Numbered from the stretch's first letter, positions 8,171-18,037 are shown. The stretch: 64,000 bases of DNA from Sphingobium sp. 15-1 (GCF_013375535.1 NZ_JABXJG010000003.1:620001-684000); one strand, 5' to 3'. The notes: generated by a model not told the origin, from the letters alone. A program made the numbers and translations.

Positions 8171-8350
8171 TTATGCCTGTAGACTGTTGCTTGCCCCAGT
8201 CGCATAGTGCCAGCCCGTTGCGAACCCGTACGGCGTGATATCTCCAGCAGCGTCCACGATTTGAAATCCATTGATGTGTACGCTTTTGGCTTTCCCGATG
8301 GCTCCATATGGGCCGGTGACAATTCGACTGACTTTTCTAATTCTGGTCAT
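8171..8350 (-). CDS. Small hypothetical protein (59 aa)
   Basis: The protein starts MTRIRKVSRIVTGPYG and continues SVHINGFQIVDAAGDI, then PYGFATGWHYATG. I recognise no family. The composition is that of a real small basic protein. It follows two other small minus-strand genes with an 80-base gap, so it may be the last gene of that cluster. The start is uncertain because no Shine-Dalgarno sequence precedes the ATG and a TTG at 8365 is also in frame. Confidence 0.4.
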   Translation of the reverse strand: MTRIRKVSRIVTGPYGAIGKAKSVHINGFQIVDAAGDITPYGFATGWHYATGASNSLQA

Positions 8351-8431
8351 GGTAGCAACGTCCAATCGTTGAACCTTTTCGTCCGGAACGGTCGGTTGGC
8401 TCTGGATGTCCGAATGGACCGGTATGAATCA

Positions 8432-8665
8432 TCAGTGCCATCGGATAGGCCGACGCAATACATAAGATGAAGACCGCTTCGTCGTTCCGCTGAGCAGCTT
8501 GTCCCTCATCAGTTCACGCACGGTATCGGCATCTGCTGGATCTGCCAGGACGACTCGTGTGCCTCCAGACAGAAGCGGCTCAATCGTCGAAATACGAATG
8601 GATTGCCGCTTACATAGCGATTTTATTGCGGTCTCGGATGTGTCGATATTCACTACGCGGGTCAT
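8432..8665 (-). CDS. Small hypothetical protein, sphingomonad type (77 aa)
   Basis: The protein begins MTRVVNIDTSETAIKSLCKRQSI and has the segment STIEPLLSGGTRVVLADPADADTVRELM, giving a small alpha/beta protein. Its start codon overlaps the stop of the preceding gene in ATGA (8662-8665), typical of translational coupling. I know no function. Small proteins with this pattern seem familiar from sphingomonad plasmids and chromosomes, but I could not check this. Confidence 0.6.
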   Translation of the reverse strand: MTRVVNIDTSETAIKSLCKRQSIRISTIEPLLSGGTRVVLADPADADTVRELMRDKLLSGTTKRSSSYVLRRPIRWH

Positions 8666-8877
8666 GACTGCCTACCTCCCCCTCCAAAAGGATTGGGATC
8701 GAAAGAACGATGGCCGCTGATTGCGACAGAACGATAGGGGAGTCGGTGATTTTGAATCCGCTGGGCATAGCTATGGGCAAGTCCCTCGTGAACTTGACGG
8801 GTGACGCCACAGGCTGATGCTTTGGCGCGCATGATTTCTTCCTGCTCCCGCTTCAGCAAATGATTGAGATCTTCCAT
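8662..8877 (-). CDS. Small hypothetical protein, sphingomonad type (71 aa)
   Basis: The sequence MEDLNHLLKREQEEIMRAKASAC, then GLAHSYAQRI, suggests a mostly helical protein that ends in a glycine-rich tail. The pattern of a D-L-N-x-L-L-x-R-E-Q N-terminus coupled to the next gene by a 4-base overlap supports a real two-gene operon. The ATG at 8877 is preceded by an AGACGTCTC stretch without a strong Shine-Dalgarno sequence. The function is unknown. Confidence 0.6.
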   Translation of the reverse strand: MEDLNHLLKREQEEIMRAKASACGVTRQVHEGLAHSYAQRIQNHRLPYRSVAISGHRSFDPNPFGGGGRQS

Positions 8878-8944
8878 GAGACGTCTCCGGCCAGCAAGCG
8901 AGAGTATATGAATCTCTCAGTCGAAACGAGCGCCTGCAGGAACT

Positions 8945-9191
8945 TTCGTGCGATACGGCCTGTATATCATAATTACCTCAAGATAATTAATTAATTTTCT
9001 TCTTTATTGGTAATCCATTATTATCCAAAGATGAAAATTATTTACATAATAGAATCAGATATTCCCGGCTTGATAATTTTATTTTTTACTGATGATTATT
9101 GATAGTCACGAGCAAGATCAAAATCATTGTCATAATATTGCACTGGGGTGGGGAGACTTCGTGGGCATGTAAATGTTTCGTATCTGAAATG
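8945..9191. other. AT-rich island without genes
   Basis: About 250 bases, with a core at 8970-9150 dominated by A and T (for example TAATTAATTAATTTTC and ATTTTATTTTTTAC), in sharp contrast to the GC-rich surroundings. It lies between the leftward small-gene operon and the rightward gene at 9348. It could hold divergent promoters, a site for a nucleoid protein, or imported DNA. I see no coding frame. Confidence 0.6.
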
Positions 9192-9211
9192 ATATGCGCG
9201 GCCGCGCATAT
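9192..9211. promoter_or_regulatory. Perfect 20-bp palindrome ATATGCGCGGCCGCGCATAT
   Basis: The 20 bases are an exact inverted repeat with no spacer. They lie on the edge of the AT-rich island and about 140 bases upstream of the small gene at 9348. Its symmetry and position suggest an operator for a dimeric regulator; a cruciform or a recombination site is also possible. Confidence 0.55.
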
Positions 9212-9347
9212 TCATTGACTGGGAAGCCTATTTAAGTCGGCTATCCCACCCGTATATGATATAGTTACCTATCACTCGATTTCGACCGCAAGCGTCCTGT
9301 GACAGAGAGACTTGGCCACTCCCGCTTGCCTGACGGGAGTTACGCCC

Positions 9348-9608
9348 ATGATCACTATGAACAAAGTCAAAGCAAGGACTGTTGATTGGGTGGACGACAT
9401 CGTCGGCGCAGTGGCACGGATCGCTTACGCCGGATCAATTCACGGCTTTGAGAAAATCGTCGCTGCCAGGATTTGGCTAGCCACCCATATTCAGCGAGAG
9501 GCGAAGCTCACAGAAGGAGAAAATGCTTCACAACGGTGGAGCGCTGCACGGAATAATGAACTTACCTGCGCTCTCGACGATTGGGAAAATGAGGGCGGTC
9601 GTTGCTAG
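9348..9608 (+). CDS. Small hypothetical protein (86 aa)
   Basis: The protein reads MITMNKVKARTVDWVDDIVGAVARIAYAGSIHGFEKIVAARIWLATHI and ends in a polar, Trp-containing tail. I recognise no family. The ATG at 9348 has GGGAG nine bases upstream and is better than the TTG at 9312. It follows the AT-rich island and the 20-bp palindrome, which may regulate it. The moderately amphipathic central helix could be peripheral to a membrane; that is a guess. Confidence 0.5.
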   Translation: MITMNKVKARTVDWVDDIVGAVARIAYAGSIHGFEKIVAARIWLATHIQREAKLTEGENASQRWSAARNNELTCALDDWENEGGRC

Positions 9609-9659
9609 GCGAACGTCACCTGCGCTGCGCGCCCGGCATCAGTATCGACGGAATTCAGT

Positions 9660-10073
9660 ATGATCAGATCGCGACCTTACCCGGAAGCATTTAGACCTGC
9701 CCCCTGCGAAAGCCACCGTCCGTTGAAGGGCTTATTTCTTGCTTTTTTTCCTTTGCTCTGGTTGGCGGGATGCGAAGGCCCCGCAGAGCAGGCGGGAGAA
9801 AGGCGAGATGAGGCTGCTGCTAACGCATCGGGCGTAGCTTATGAGGGTTCCGGCCCTGCAGAAAGAGCAGGTAAGGTACAGGATCGAGCAAATAATGCCG
9901 CTCGGAAAGCCAGGCAGGCTTCTGCAGCAGCGCTGGAGGCCGAGGGAGAAAACTACCAGCGGCAAGCCGATGTTGAGGCCGAGGACCTCGAAGCGAAGGC
10001 AGCTCAGTTACGCGATGCGGCACGTGACCGGGCCAAAGCTCTTGATAAAGAAGCTGCCGCGATTAACCCGTGA
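9660..10073 (+). CDS. Putative lipoprotein with Ala/Glu-rich helical tail (137 aa at most)
   Basis: A hydrophobic segment LKGLFLAFFPLLWLAGC ends in the lipobox LAGC, so the mature protein should begin at a lipidated Cys near residue 38. The rest is rich in A, E, R, D and Q, and reads as a long amphipathic helix (AEQAGERRDEAAANAS, then ARKARQASAAALEAEG). Such proteins often lie in the periplasm, anchored to a membrane. The ATG at 9660 gives an unusually long lead, and a TTG at about 9721 would give an ideal lipoprotein signal. The function is unknown. Confidence 0.6.
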   Translation: MIRSRPYPEAFRPAPCESHRPLKGLFLAFFPLLWLAGCEGPAEQAGERRDEAAANASGVAYEGSGPAERAGKVQDRANNAARKARQASAAALEAEGENYQRQADVEAEDLEAKAAQLRDAARDRAKALDKEAAAINP

Positions 10074-10195
10074 GCGAAGTTCGCTATTCAAGCCCCACTT
10101 GAACAGTAGGTTCAGAAAGATCTCGTTATAACAATGAGATGCACGCGTGCGCAGCTTTGTTAGCACCACGTTTTGGGAGGTTGGCCGTGCCTATA

Positions 10196-11854
10196 TCAGG
10201 CGGCGGCGAGATCGCGGATATTGGGCGGCAGCGCGACACCGGCGGCCTTGAAGATGCTGCCCACCTGACCGGAGACGGGTGTCCGCACGATAATGGACTT
10301 GCCGTCCTTGGTCAGCGTTGCGACCTGGAGGCGGTCGAGATCGCGCAGCAGCGGTTGCCATTCCGGCTTGATGTTTGCCGCTTCACAGTCGCGCGCGAGC
10401 TCCTTCTGTAGCACAAGTGCGAGGAACGAGCAGAACACATGGCCGCGGATGGCAGCGTCCGAGCTGTGGTAAATGGGGCGGGTATCGAGCGTTGCCTTGG
10501 CCTGGCGGAACAATGTTTCCACCTGGAGGAGGTCGCGATAGCGCAACACCGCCTGCAGGGGGGTGATCTTCGCATTGGTGCGTAGCACGAAGATGCCGTC
10601 ATAGCGGGCTTCCTCGGCCAGCTTGCCGACATCGATCTCGAACGCCTTCTTGCCCGTGGCGCGCAGATAACGGCGGTAGGCGGAGTTTCCGACCAGCGCC
10701 TTGTCGCCCTTCTTCAGTTGCGCTTCGAGGCCGGCGATGATCTGCTGGCGCTCCGCCTTGTCCCTGGCTGCTTCAGCCTCGTTGCGACAGACAATGTAGC
10801 GCTGCTTGTCGACCCGGACTTCCTTGATGAACAGTTGGGTCTCCCCGCGCTGCCGGTCGATGGCAAGCGGGGTAAAGGGCGTGTCGTCATTGAGCACGAC
10901 ATCGCGCACGATCGCGCTGCTGCGCTCCCGCGCACCGAGGATATATTCAAGCCCACGCTCCTCGAGCGCGGTGATGGTGGCAGCCGAGATCATGCCCCGA
11001 TCGGCGACCACGCAAACCCGGCCGATACCAAAGCGCGAGCGCAGCCGGTCGATGATGGGCACCAGCACGGCCACGTCGGCGGTATTGCCCGGCATCATCT
11101 CTGTGCAGATCGGCCGCCCCTCGGTGTCGATGACGAGCGCCACGATCATTTGCTTGAGGTCAGGGCGATAGTCCTTCGAATGACCACGCGCGCCCAGCGT
11201 TTCGCCTCCCTCACCATAGAAGGACAGCGAGGTTGTATCCATGAATACGAGGCTGAGATCCGTGAAGAGGTCGCGCCGGCGGTCGAACAGCTTTTCCTCT
11301 ATGACATCCTTCACGGTGCGCGGTGCAAAAGGCGTGGCATCGGCTTGCTCGTGATCGGGCAGTTCCTCGCCGAGCCAGGCCATGGCACGGTAGAAGTGAT
11401 GGAGTGCGAGATCGGCGTTGCCGGGAATGTCGTAATCGCCCATCCAGCTGACACAATCGCGATCCGAGCCCGAGACGAACAGCCGGTGCAGCGTGGCCAC
11501 CAGCACCGCGCGCTCGACAGCGAACTCGAAACCGCGCGCTTCCAGCAGATCATCGATGACCTCGCGGATCCCGGTCCGCTCCCAGAGGCGACCGAACAGC
11601 AAGGGCCCCCCGATCCGCAAGGGCGTGAAATCCGCAGAGCCTGCTTCGATCGCATCGAGCACCATGGTACGTTCGGCGTGCCGCCCGACAGATGCCGCCA
11701 GCCGGTCCATCTCACCTGATGCCAACACCGCTTCCTTGCGGCCCAGGTTCTTGATAATGCGCTGCTTTGCTCGGCCATTCTCGCGGACACTCTCTACAAG
11801 GTAGAGATAGGTATATCCCTTGATGGTCTTTTCGCGGACGAACATGGCGACCAA
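10196..11854 (-). mobile_element. IS1634-family transposase (552 aa), apparently intact
   Basis: This is a DDE transposase of the IS1634 (IS4-like) group. It starts with MFVREKTIKGYTYLYLVESVRENGRAKQR. The catalytic residues are visible in VFMDTTSLSF (first D), VCVVADRGMIS (second D) and YRDLLQVETLFRQAK (E). The length is normal for the family and the frame is uninterrupted. Short ATs upstream (11860-11930) and the block near 10150-10190 should contain the element's ends, but I could not match terminal inverted repeats by eye. It separates the small lipoprotein gene from the IS110 relic. Confidence 0.88.
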
Positions 11855-12472
11855 TTAGCACTCAAAAAATGCTCAATAGTCAAGAATAACCGTCAATTTA
11901 TACGCAGAATTTAGCACTACACCTTTTTTCACGCCAAAATCGATCCCAGCCAAATCAACGACTTATGGCGCGGCGTACCGCTTCCGTTCGCATTCGACTG
12001 TTCAAGTTGGGTCTAAGCGTTCGCGACGAGCGCTATCTTGCCACTCCCGCCCGTAGACCGACGCCTCCTGAGCGGCCACTACTGAGGCATGACGCGCAAC
12101 AACGTCCATTGTCAGGAATGTGGGCATGTCTGTGGGTTTCGCGCACCGGTAGATCTTCAAGTCTCGAGCCCAGCCCGTCCGTCCAGTCGACGTCCGACTT
12201 CCACGAATAGCATCTGTGGACGCCTCTTCGGATGCAAGCGGTAAATCGGGGTATGCTCGCACGTAGTCGGATGCTGTCATCTGTCCGGCCTCGATGAGCA
12301 GCGCCATAGCTGCGGGCCAGTATGGGAGTTCACGGACGGATCCATTACAGGTTTGCGCGCTTGGATAGCGCTCTGCCATTTCACTGGTTCTTCCGGTCCC
12401 GTCTCGCCGACTGTTGTGCCATACCCTCCTTCGACCGCCTACGTCCCCGACGCCTCTGACCGCGACCTCAGC
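11855..12472. other. Gene-free stretch between IS1634 and IS110
   Basis: About 620 bases. The left 90 bases are AT-rich and likely belong to the IS1634 end. A leftward open frame at 12002-12379 (125 codons) has no recognisable motif, no clear Shine-Dalgarno sequence and an overlapping opposite-strand frame, so I do not annotate it. The right part should contain the IS110 flank. Confidence 0.4.
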
Positions 12473-13508
12473 TTATGCCGTGACCGCAGCCGGAGCTCTG
12501 TAATCTTCGTTCTTTGTCAGCAACGCCCACACCATGTGTGCCATCTTGTTAGCGAGCGCCACTGAGACGAGCATGCGGGGCTTGCGCGCCAACATTCGTT
12601 CCAACCATGAACCAGCCGGTGCACCGTGGCGGCACGCACTACGAACCATCGAGCTCCCGCCGATGATGAGCAGCCGCCTGATGGTGCGCTCACCCATCTT
12701 CGAGATGCTGCCGAGCTTCTGTTTACCGCCGGTGGAATGCTGTCGCGGTGCAAGTCCGAGCCAGGCGGCAAAGTCACGGCCTTTGGTGAACGTCTCGATG
12801 GGTGGAGCCAGAGCGATGATGGCGGTGGCAGCGATCGGGCCAATGCCCGGCATGGTCATCAGCCGCCGTGGGGCTTCATCTTCTTTCGCGCGGCGTGCAA
12901 TCTCGCGGTCGAGTACGCTGATGCGCTTTTCCAGTTCCCCGAGCATATCGACCATGAGCGCGAACATCGGTCGAGCTGCCTCGGGCAGGCTTGATGCCAT
13001 CTCCTCCTCATCGAGCAGGTCTGCAAGCATCGCCATATGCGCCGTTCCGCGCGGTGCTACCCAACCATATTCTGCCAGATGCCCACGGATTGCATTGATA
13101 AGTTGAGTTCGCTGGCGCACCGCCAGATCGCGGGTGCGGAATACGAGACCCGCCGCCTGCTGCTCTTCACTCTTCACCGCCACGAAGCGCATGCCAGGAC
13201 GCTGCGCCGCCTCGCATATTGCCTCGGCATCGATCGCATCATTCTTGTGCCGCTTCACAAACGGCTTCACGTAGGCTGGCGGAATTAGGCGGACCTTGTA
13301 CCCCATCGCCTGCAGTTCGCGCGCCCAGTGGGTGTGCTCCACCGCATGCCTCGAGTGCCACTGTGCATCGAGGGTGTCGCGTAAAGAAATCCAACAGCTT
13401 GCCGCGTGTCAGCTTGCGGCTGAACACCATCGCGCCGCGCGCATCAGCGCCATGGGCGTGAAAAGCATTCTTAGCAATATCCAGACCGATCGTGATAACC
13501 TCTGACAC
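12473..13508 (-). pseudogene. IS110-family transposase with one-base frameshift
   Basis: This is a DEDD transposase of the IS110 family. The frame from GTG 13508 (GGAGG just upstream) reads SEVITIGLDIAKNAFHAHG, with the first catalytic Asp, and VALEACGGAH, with the Glu. It then shifts by one base at about 13340-13346, within a CACACCCACTGG stretch, into a second frame that continues HWARELQAMGYKV and KNDAIDAEAICEA (the two Asp) and the C-terminal Transposase_20 domain (MPGIGPIAATAIIA, and a Ser in GGSSMVRSACR). Removal of one C restores a single protein. Either the element is dead or the base is an assembly error. Confidence 0.85.
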
Positions 13509-13720
13509 GGACGCCTCCCTCAAGTGGTGCTTCAACACCTCCACCTTGGCACATCGATGCCGTCGGGGGGCGTCCACCCGATCAGGTTTCGAGATCGACA
13601 ACCGAAACGGTTTAGACCGGAATTGGCACGTAGCAGCCGCTTCCGACCTTTATAGGACGATCAAGAGCAAATTTTTTGCTCCGAGGTCCGCTCGGTCCGC
13701 TTTCTCATTTTTCAGAGCCT

Positions 13721-13775
13721 AGAATTGGTCGTTCCCGAACGACCGATCAGCGGCAAGCGACTCGGGAAAGCTGCC
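13721..13775. repeat. Dispersed intergenic repeat, copy B
   Basis: GGTCGTT (13727-13733) and AACGACC (13738-13744) form a 7-bp stem around CCCG. Next comes CAGCGGCAAGCGACTCGGG and AAAGCTGCC. It matches copies A (7975) and C (17750) in block order. Here it lies just past the 3' end of the autotransporter gene, where the hairpin could protect or end the transcript. Confidence 0.45.
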
Positions 13776-13794
13776 TTTTACTCTTTTGAAAACG

Positions 13795-16700
13795 TCAAAA
13801 TTGCCAGTTCAGGCCGGCCTGAAGCTGATGATTTTGCCCGCTGCGCGCAATTGCGACCTGATAACCGAGATTGATCTGCAACCGGTCACGGATCGCGCCA
13901 TGCAACCGCAATTCGCTTACCAGACTGTCGCGTGCGATCGGCAGGCCGCTGACCGCAAAACGCTGGCCGTCAAGGGCAGCCTGAACCACCGGCAGTTGAT
14001 CCCCGAAAACATGCTGCCAGCCTGCCGACGCGCGCACCGTGAGCCGAGCGCCTGCTACGGCGAGATCAAGGTCGCCGCGCGTGCCTGCGGTCGCGTAGCT
14101 GGTGCGCAGGGAATCCGCTTCCAGTTGCAGAGCCGCCGACGCGCCGCTTTCCTGCCCGCGACCGACATCCAGCCGCACATGCGCGATGCTGGCGAAGGGT
14201 TCGATTGATCCCGCCACCGTCTCGATGCGATAAGCGGTCTCCCCGAACATCTGCGCGGTCGTTGCGCGATACCGCGTCGCGACGCCGTCCGCAAAACCGG
14301 AAAAGCGCACGGAACGCTGGACCGCGACATCCTGCCAGGCAAAGGCCAGACCGCCGCGCAACGCCACCCGGCCTAGCGTCCCGCCGCCATAGAGCCCGGC
14401 ATGGTAGCTGTCCACATCCGCCAGCCCCTCTCCCCTCATGCGATCACGGTTGTGACCGCCGATCATGCCAAGGCGAAAGCTGCTGTCGGATGCCTGAGCC
14501 TCAATGCCTATCAGTCCGCCCGACGAACTTTGGTCGAACCGCGCGGCATTGCCGTCGCTGCGCCAATGGCTCCAGGCGTCGAGCGTCTGTCCCCAATAGG
14601 TCAGCCCCGGACGGCCCGAAACCGTCCCACGCAATCGGTCCAGCGCCGCATCGCGCGACAGGCTGCTATTCTGGATCAACGCGGCACGCAGCGATGCGTG
14701 AAATTCACCGGACAGTTGATCGAAGGCTTTCCGCGCCGTCTCGGCGTCACTCATCAACACAGCGTCCTGTACTTTGCTGCCCGCCGCCATCCTCTCCAGC
14801 GCCGCGCCGGTCGCCTGCTGGTTCGAGGATATGGCGACATCGCTGAACCGGACATCATTGCGATCCAGCCTCAACCTCACGCTGTCATGGCCGTAGCGGA
14901 GCTGAGGCGTCAGGAAGGCATAGGTGGACGTAACCGCGTCGAACCGGCCCTGCACTCCGCCCTCTGCGAGCAGAATGACATAGGTAGAACTCGGCCGGTA
15001 AATGCCGCTGGCGCCGATATGGGCGACTGTGCCGCCGAGCGTCGCAACGCCGGTCACTATGATCGCATCCGCCGACGTGCCGAATGGATCGACCTCCACC
15101 TCATAGCGGCTTCCCGGCGCGAAGGTCAGATTTCCCTCGACGTGAAGAGTTGCGATCCCTGGGCCGGGCGCGATCTTGCCGCCCGTAGCGACCCGGACGG
15201 ACCCTAATGTCCCCTGGCCGGCCAGCAGCGTGTTCGCCTCCACCGCAATCTGGCCACCCAGCTTTCCGTCCACGATCAGGCGCCCGAACTGAAGCTGGGT
15301 GCTGCCGGTAAAGCCGGAGGAATCGCCGCTGAGGGTCAATGCGCCGCCGCCCGCCTTGATGAACCGACCGCTGCCGCCGATCCGACCGGAATAGTGGCTG
15401 GCGCCGGTCTCTGCGAACTGGAGTTCCGCGCCCGGCCGCAAGTCGGCATTGCCGGTAAAGCGGCTCGCGGCGGTCGCCAGCCGCCCCTCTTCCAATCGCC
15501 AGTCGAGCGTGCTGAGACCGGTGAGCGTCAGCACGCCGCTGCCCCTTTTCACCATTGTTCCGGCGTTTCCATCGAGCGCCCGGATCGCGCCGGAGAAACT
15601 GCCATTGTCCCGCTGGTCGAACACCATTGTCGCCGCATTGCGGACATTGCCGCGAAGCGCACGGCTATTGCCGACCAGCGTGCCCGCCTCGACTTCAGTA
15701 TCGCCCGTGTAGCTGTTGGTGCCGGACAGGATGAGCGTGCCTGCATCGCGCTTGACCAAGGTCGTGGCTCCAGACAGGGGCGCGGCGATTTCGGCGGTCA
15801 GGCTGGCATCCCAGACGCTGCCCGCGCCGACGCGGACAACCGTGCGATCCCCTCCCGCCAATGTCAGCGTGCCTCCCGACAGGACATAGCCGCCGGTCGC
15901 GAACTGCAATCCATCGGTTTTTACCGCCCCGGCGCCGTTGTCTATCAGCACCTGCCCGCTATCGCCGGTGAAGATCGCAAAGCCATTGGCCTTTCCGGCC
16001 TCGTTGACGATCCCGTCCTGCCCGGTCCAACTGAGCGCTCCGTTGCGCCAGACGCCGGGGCCACCGTCCACCCGGCCATTTCCATAGCGGGCCGGGTCGC
16101 TGCCGTCCCAGAATTGCAAGGGCCGCGCCGCCGTGCCGGAAAGAAGATTCACTTGCCCCACGGTCGCGGTCTGGATCGAAAGGCCGTCGGCAACTTGACC
16201 GGGTGGCAGCGCCCCGAGCTCCAACCCCCTGTCGGTGAGCTTGCCGCCATAGCTGAAGAGCCGATAAAGCCCTTCGCCCAGCGGCGCGCCGTTGGCGACA
16301 TGCAGCGTACCGTCCAGCGTCAGGTCGCCCGCCACATCGAACAGCGCCGGATCTTGCGTCGCCCCGAAAGTGGCATCGGTAATCGAACCGGCGCCAAGTG
16401 CAAGACTTTCCATATGAAGTGTCGCGCCGGCTCTGCCCGTCAAGCGCCCGCCAGTGGCGATCTCCACGGCGCCGACCTGCCCACCGCCGCTCAACATGCC
16501 GTTCGAGGCAACATAGAGCTTGCCGCCCAGTGCACCATCGACCCGCAGCGCGCTGTCGGAAACCTCTGTTCGGCCGGAGAAGGTGGACTGGCCGGTCAGG
16601 ACGAGCATGTTGGCTCCCTTGACGTCGAAACGGCCATTGCCTGAAAGAGCGTAGGGATAGACGGTTTCCGCCCCCGACCCCTCGCCCGCATCGAAGGTCA

Positions 16701-17523
16701 GCCGTCCCGTCCCACCGATCTCGACATTGCCGCCAAAGCCGGCCGCGTGGGCCACCAGAGCGCCTTCCTCCACGCGCCAGTCCAGATTGCTGCTGCTGCC
16801 AAGGGTAAGCGTGCCCTCCCCCCGTTTGATCATGAAGCCCCAGAAGCTGAACAGGCCACTGACGCTCCCGGCGAAGATTCCGTCCTTATCCTGATCGAAA
16901 ATGACGGTGCTGCCATTTTCCAGATTGCCGCGGATCGAATCCGTGTTGCCGATCACCGTGCCGCCATCGACGCGCATATTGCCTTGATAGCTGTTCGCGC
17001 CGGTCAGAATGACCGTGCCGAAATCATTGAAGAACGCGCCTCCGTTGCCGGTCAGTTCAGCATCGATCCGCGTGGTCGCCCCCGCCGTTGAACGAATCGA
17101 GGTATAGGCGCCGCCATCGAGTTTCAGTTGCCCGCCGGAAAGGCGATAACCGTCCGTTAGAAAATGCATGCCGGTGACCGCCGGCACCCCGTTCCTGTCG
17201 TCGATCGTTATCGTGCCGGCCTGGCCCTGAAAAACGGTGAAGGCAGGCACAGGCCGCATCGGACCATTCACCGTGCCGCTGCTGTCGGTCCAGCTCGGGT
17301 CGGCGCCACTCCAGACGCCCGAACCACCGTCGATGACGCCATTCTCACGCTCGGCTGGATCGCTGCCATCCCAAAAGCGCAGCGCCGGTTGCGCTTCCGC
17401 ATTGTCGGGCAGCACCATCAATCCACCGACAACCAGCGCCGCGATACTGTCGCTCGCCAGTCGTCCTGCTTTCGATACGGATTGCGCCACCGCTCCGCGC
17501 CGTCCTTCATCTCGCATCGGCAT
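13795..17523 (-). CDS. Autotransporter (type Va) with duplicated passenger (1242 aa)
   Basis: This is a secreted or surface-exposed autotransporter. Residues 1-44 form a signal peptide ending AEA. The passenger is beta-helical, with autotransporter-associated repeats such as GTVILTGANSYQGNMRV and GTLILSGTNSYTGDTEV. It is internally duplicated: LRFWDGSDPAERENGVIDGG near residue 48 recurs as LQFWDGSDPARYGNGRVDGG near residue 470. The last roughly 270 residues are the outer-membrane beta barrel, ending in the aromatic signature LQAGLNWQF. No passenger catalytic motif was seen, so an adhesin or biofilm role is the simplest guess. It is a single gene with no obvious operon partners. Confidence 0.9.
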   Translation of the reverse strand: MPMRDEGRRGAVAQSVSKAGRLASDSIAALVVGGLMVLPDNAEAQPALRFWDGSDPAERENGVIDGGSGVWSGADPSWTDSSGTVNGPMRPVPAFTVFQGQAGTITIDDRNGVPAVTGMHFLTDGYRLSGGQLKLDGGAYTSIRSTAGATTRIDAELTGNGGAFFNDFGTVILTGANSYQGNMRVDGGTVIGNTDSIRGNLENGSTVIFDQDKDGIFAGSVSGLFSFWGFMIKRGEGTLTLGSSSNLDWRVEEGALVAHAAGFGGNVEIGGTGRLTFDAGEGSGAETVYPYALSGNGRFDVKGANMLVLTGQSTFSGRTEVSDSALRVDGALGGKLYVASNGMLSGGGQVGAVEIATGGRLTGRAGATLHMESLALGAGSITDATFGATQDPALFDVAGDLTLDGTLHVANGAPLGEGLYRLFSYGGKLTDRGLELGALPPGQVADGLSIQTATVGQVNLLSGTAARPLQFWDGSDPARYGNGRVDGGPGVWRNGALSWTGQDGIVNEAGKANGFAIFTGDSGQVLIDNGAGAVKTDGLQFATGGYVLSGGTLTLAGGDRTVVRVGAGSVWDASLTAEIAAPLSGATTLVKRDAGTLILSGTNSYTGDTEVEAGTLVGNSRALRGNVRNAATMVFDQRDNGSFSGAIRALDGNAGTMVKRGSGVLTLTGLSTLDWRLEEGRLATAASRFTGNADLRPGAELQFAETGASHYSGRIGGSGRFIKAGGGALTLSGDSSGFTGSTQLQFGRLIVDGKLGGQIAVEANTLLAGQGTLGSVRVATGGKIAPGPGIATLHVEGNLTFAPGSRYEVEVDPFGTSADAIIVTGVATLGGTVAHIGASGIYRPSSTYVILLAEGGVQGRFDAVTSTYAFLTPQLRYGHDSVRLRLDRNDVRFSDVAISSNQQATGAALERMAAGSKVQDAVLMSDAETARKAFDQLSGEFHASLRAALIQNSSLSRDAALDRLRGTVSGRPGLTYWGQTLDAWSHWRSDGNAARFDQSSSGGLIGIEAQASDSSFRLGMIGGHNRDRMRGEGLADVDSYHAGLYGGGTLGRVALRGGLAFAWQDVAVQRSVRFSGFADGVATRYRATTAQMFGETAYRIETVAGSIEPFASIAHVRLDVGRGQESGASAALQLEADSLRTSYATAGTRGDLDLAVAGARLTVRASAGWQHVFGDQLPVVQAALDGQRFAVSGLPIARDSLVSELRLHGAIRDRLQINLGYQVAIARSGQNHQLQAGLNWQF

Positions 17524-18037
17524 AACCCCTTTATTAAGAAGGCATTTTTACAGCCTCCTGAAGAGATGAAATGACGCAATCGCTTTGCGCCATTGCGTTA
17601 TCCATCTGCGGGGGACCGATGGGGCGATCGCCGAACTTGCCGCCAAGGCTGTTATACCCGCCTCATCGCGGAGCGGAGAGGCGAAGAATTTGAAGGAGTT
17701 CGGACATAGCCCAATCGATCTTCTGAGCGCCGACCTCATAGCTGGAATGCTCTTTGGTCGATTCCAGAATGACGGGTTGGCGGCAGGCGACTCGGCAAAG
17801 CTGCCGCTCCCATCGCCGAGAAATCTGCCGCACCCCCGACGACCCATCGCCATTAAGCGGCCAATTTTCGATGCCGAATTCCGGACGGTCAGCTCTCTTA
17901 TGCTGTATGCGCAAGCCTCGCCGCTTTCGATTTGGCAGCTTTGGAACTATGGTGCGTTGGTTCCAGTGCCGTCGTCCTTTCTCAATGACCTTCTGCATGG
18001 GGCCGCATGACTGCCGCACCCAAAGCACCGAAACGCC
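17524..18037. other. Gene-free stretch upstream of the autotransporter
   Basis: About 510 bases. Long open frames occur on both strands but none has a recognisable domain, a good ribosome-binding site or exclusive occupancy. It includes repeat copy C, and a CGGACATAGC motif at 17701. The autotransporter promoter should lie at its left edge, just after 17523. Confidence 0.4.
17750..17810. repeat. Dispersed intergenic repeat, copy C
   Basis: The order is TTGGTCGATTCC-AGAATGACG, then GGCGGCAGGCGACTCGGC and AAAGCTGCC. It agrees with copy B at most positions and with copy A more loosely. It lies outside any supported gene. Confidence 0.4.

Noticed and set aside
10719..11719. Long plus-strand open frame opposite IS1634
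   Set aside because: It mirrors the transposase gene in another frame and shows no motif of its own.
10100..11960. Terminal inverted repeats of IS1634
   Set aside because: No matching ends could be established by eye.
12002..12379. Leftward 125-codon frame
   Set aside because: No family motif or ribosome-binding site, and it lies in an IS-flank region.
14401..16644. Long plus-strand frames opposite the autotransporter
   Set aside because: High GC at third positions opens frames on the other strand; the minus-strand protein is clearly the real gene.
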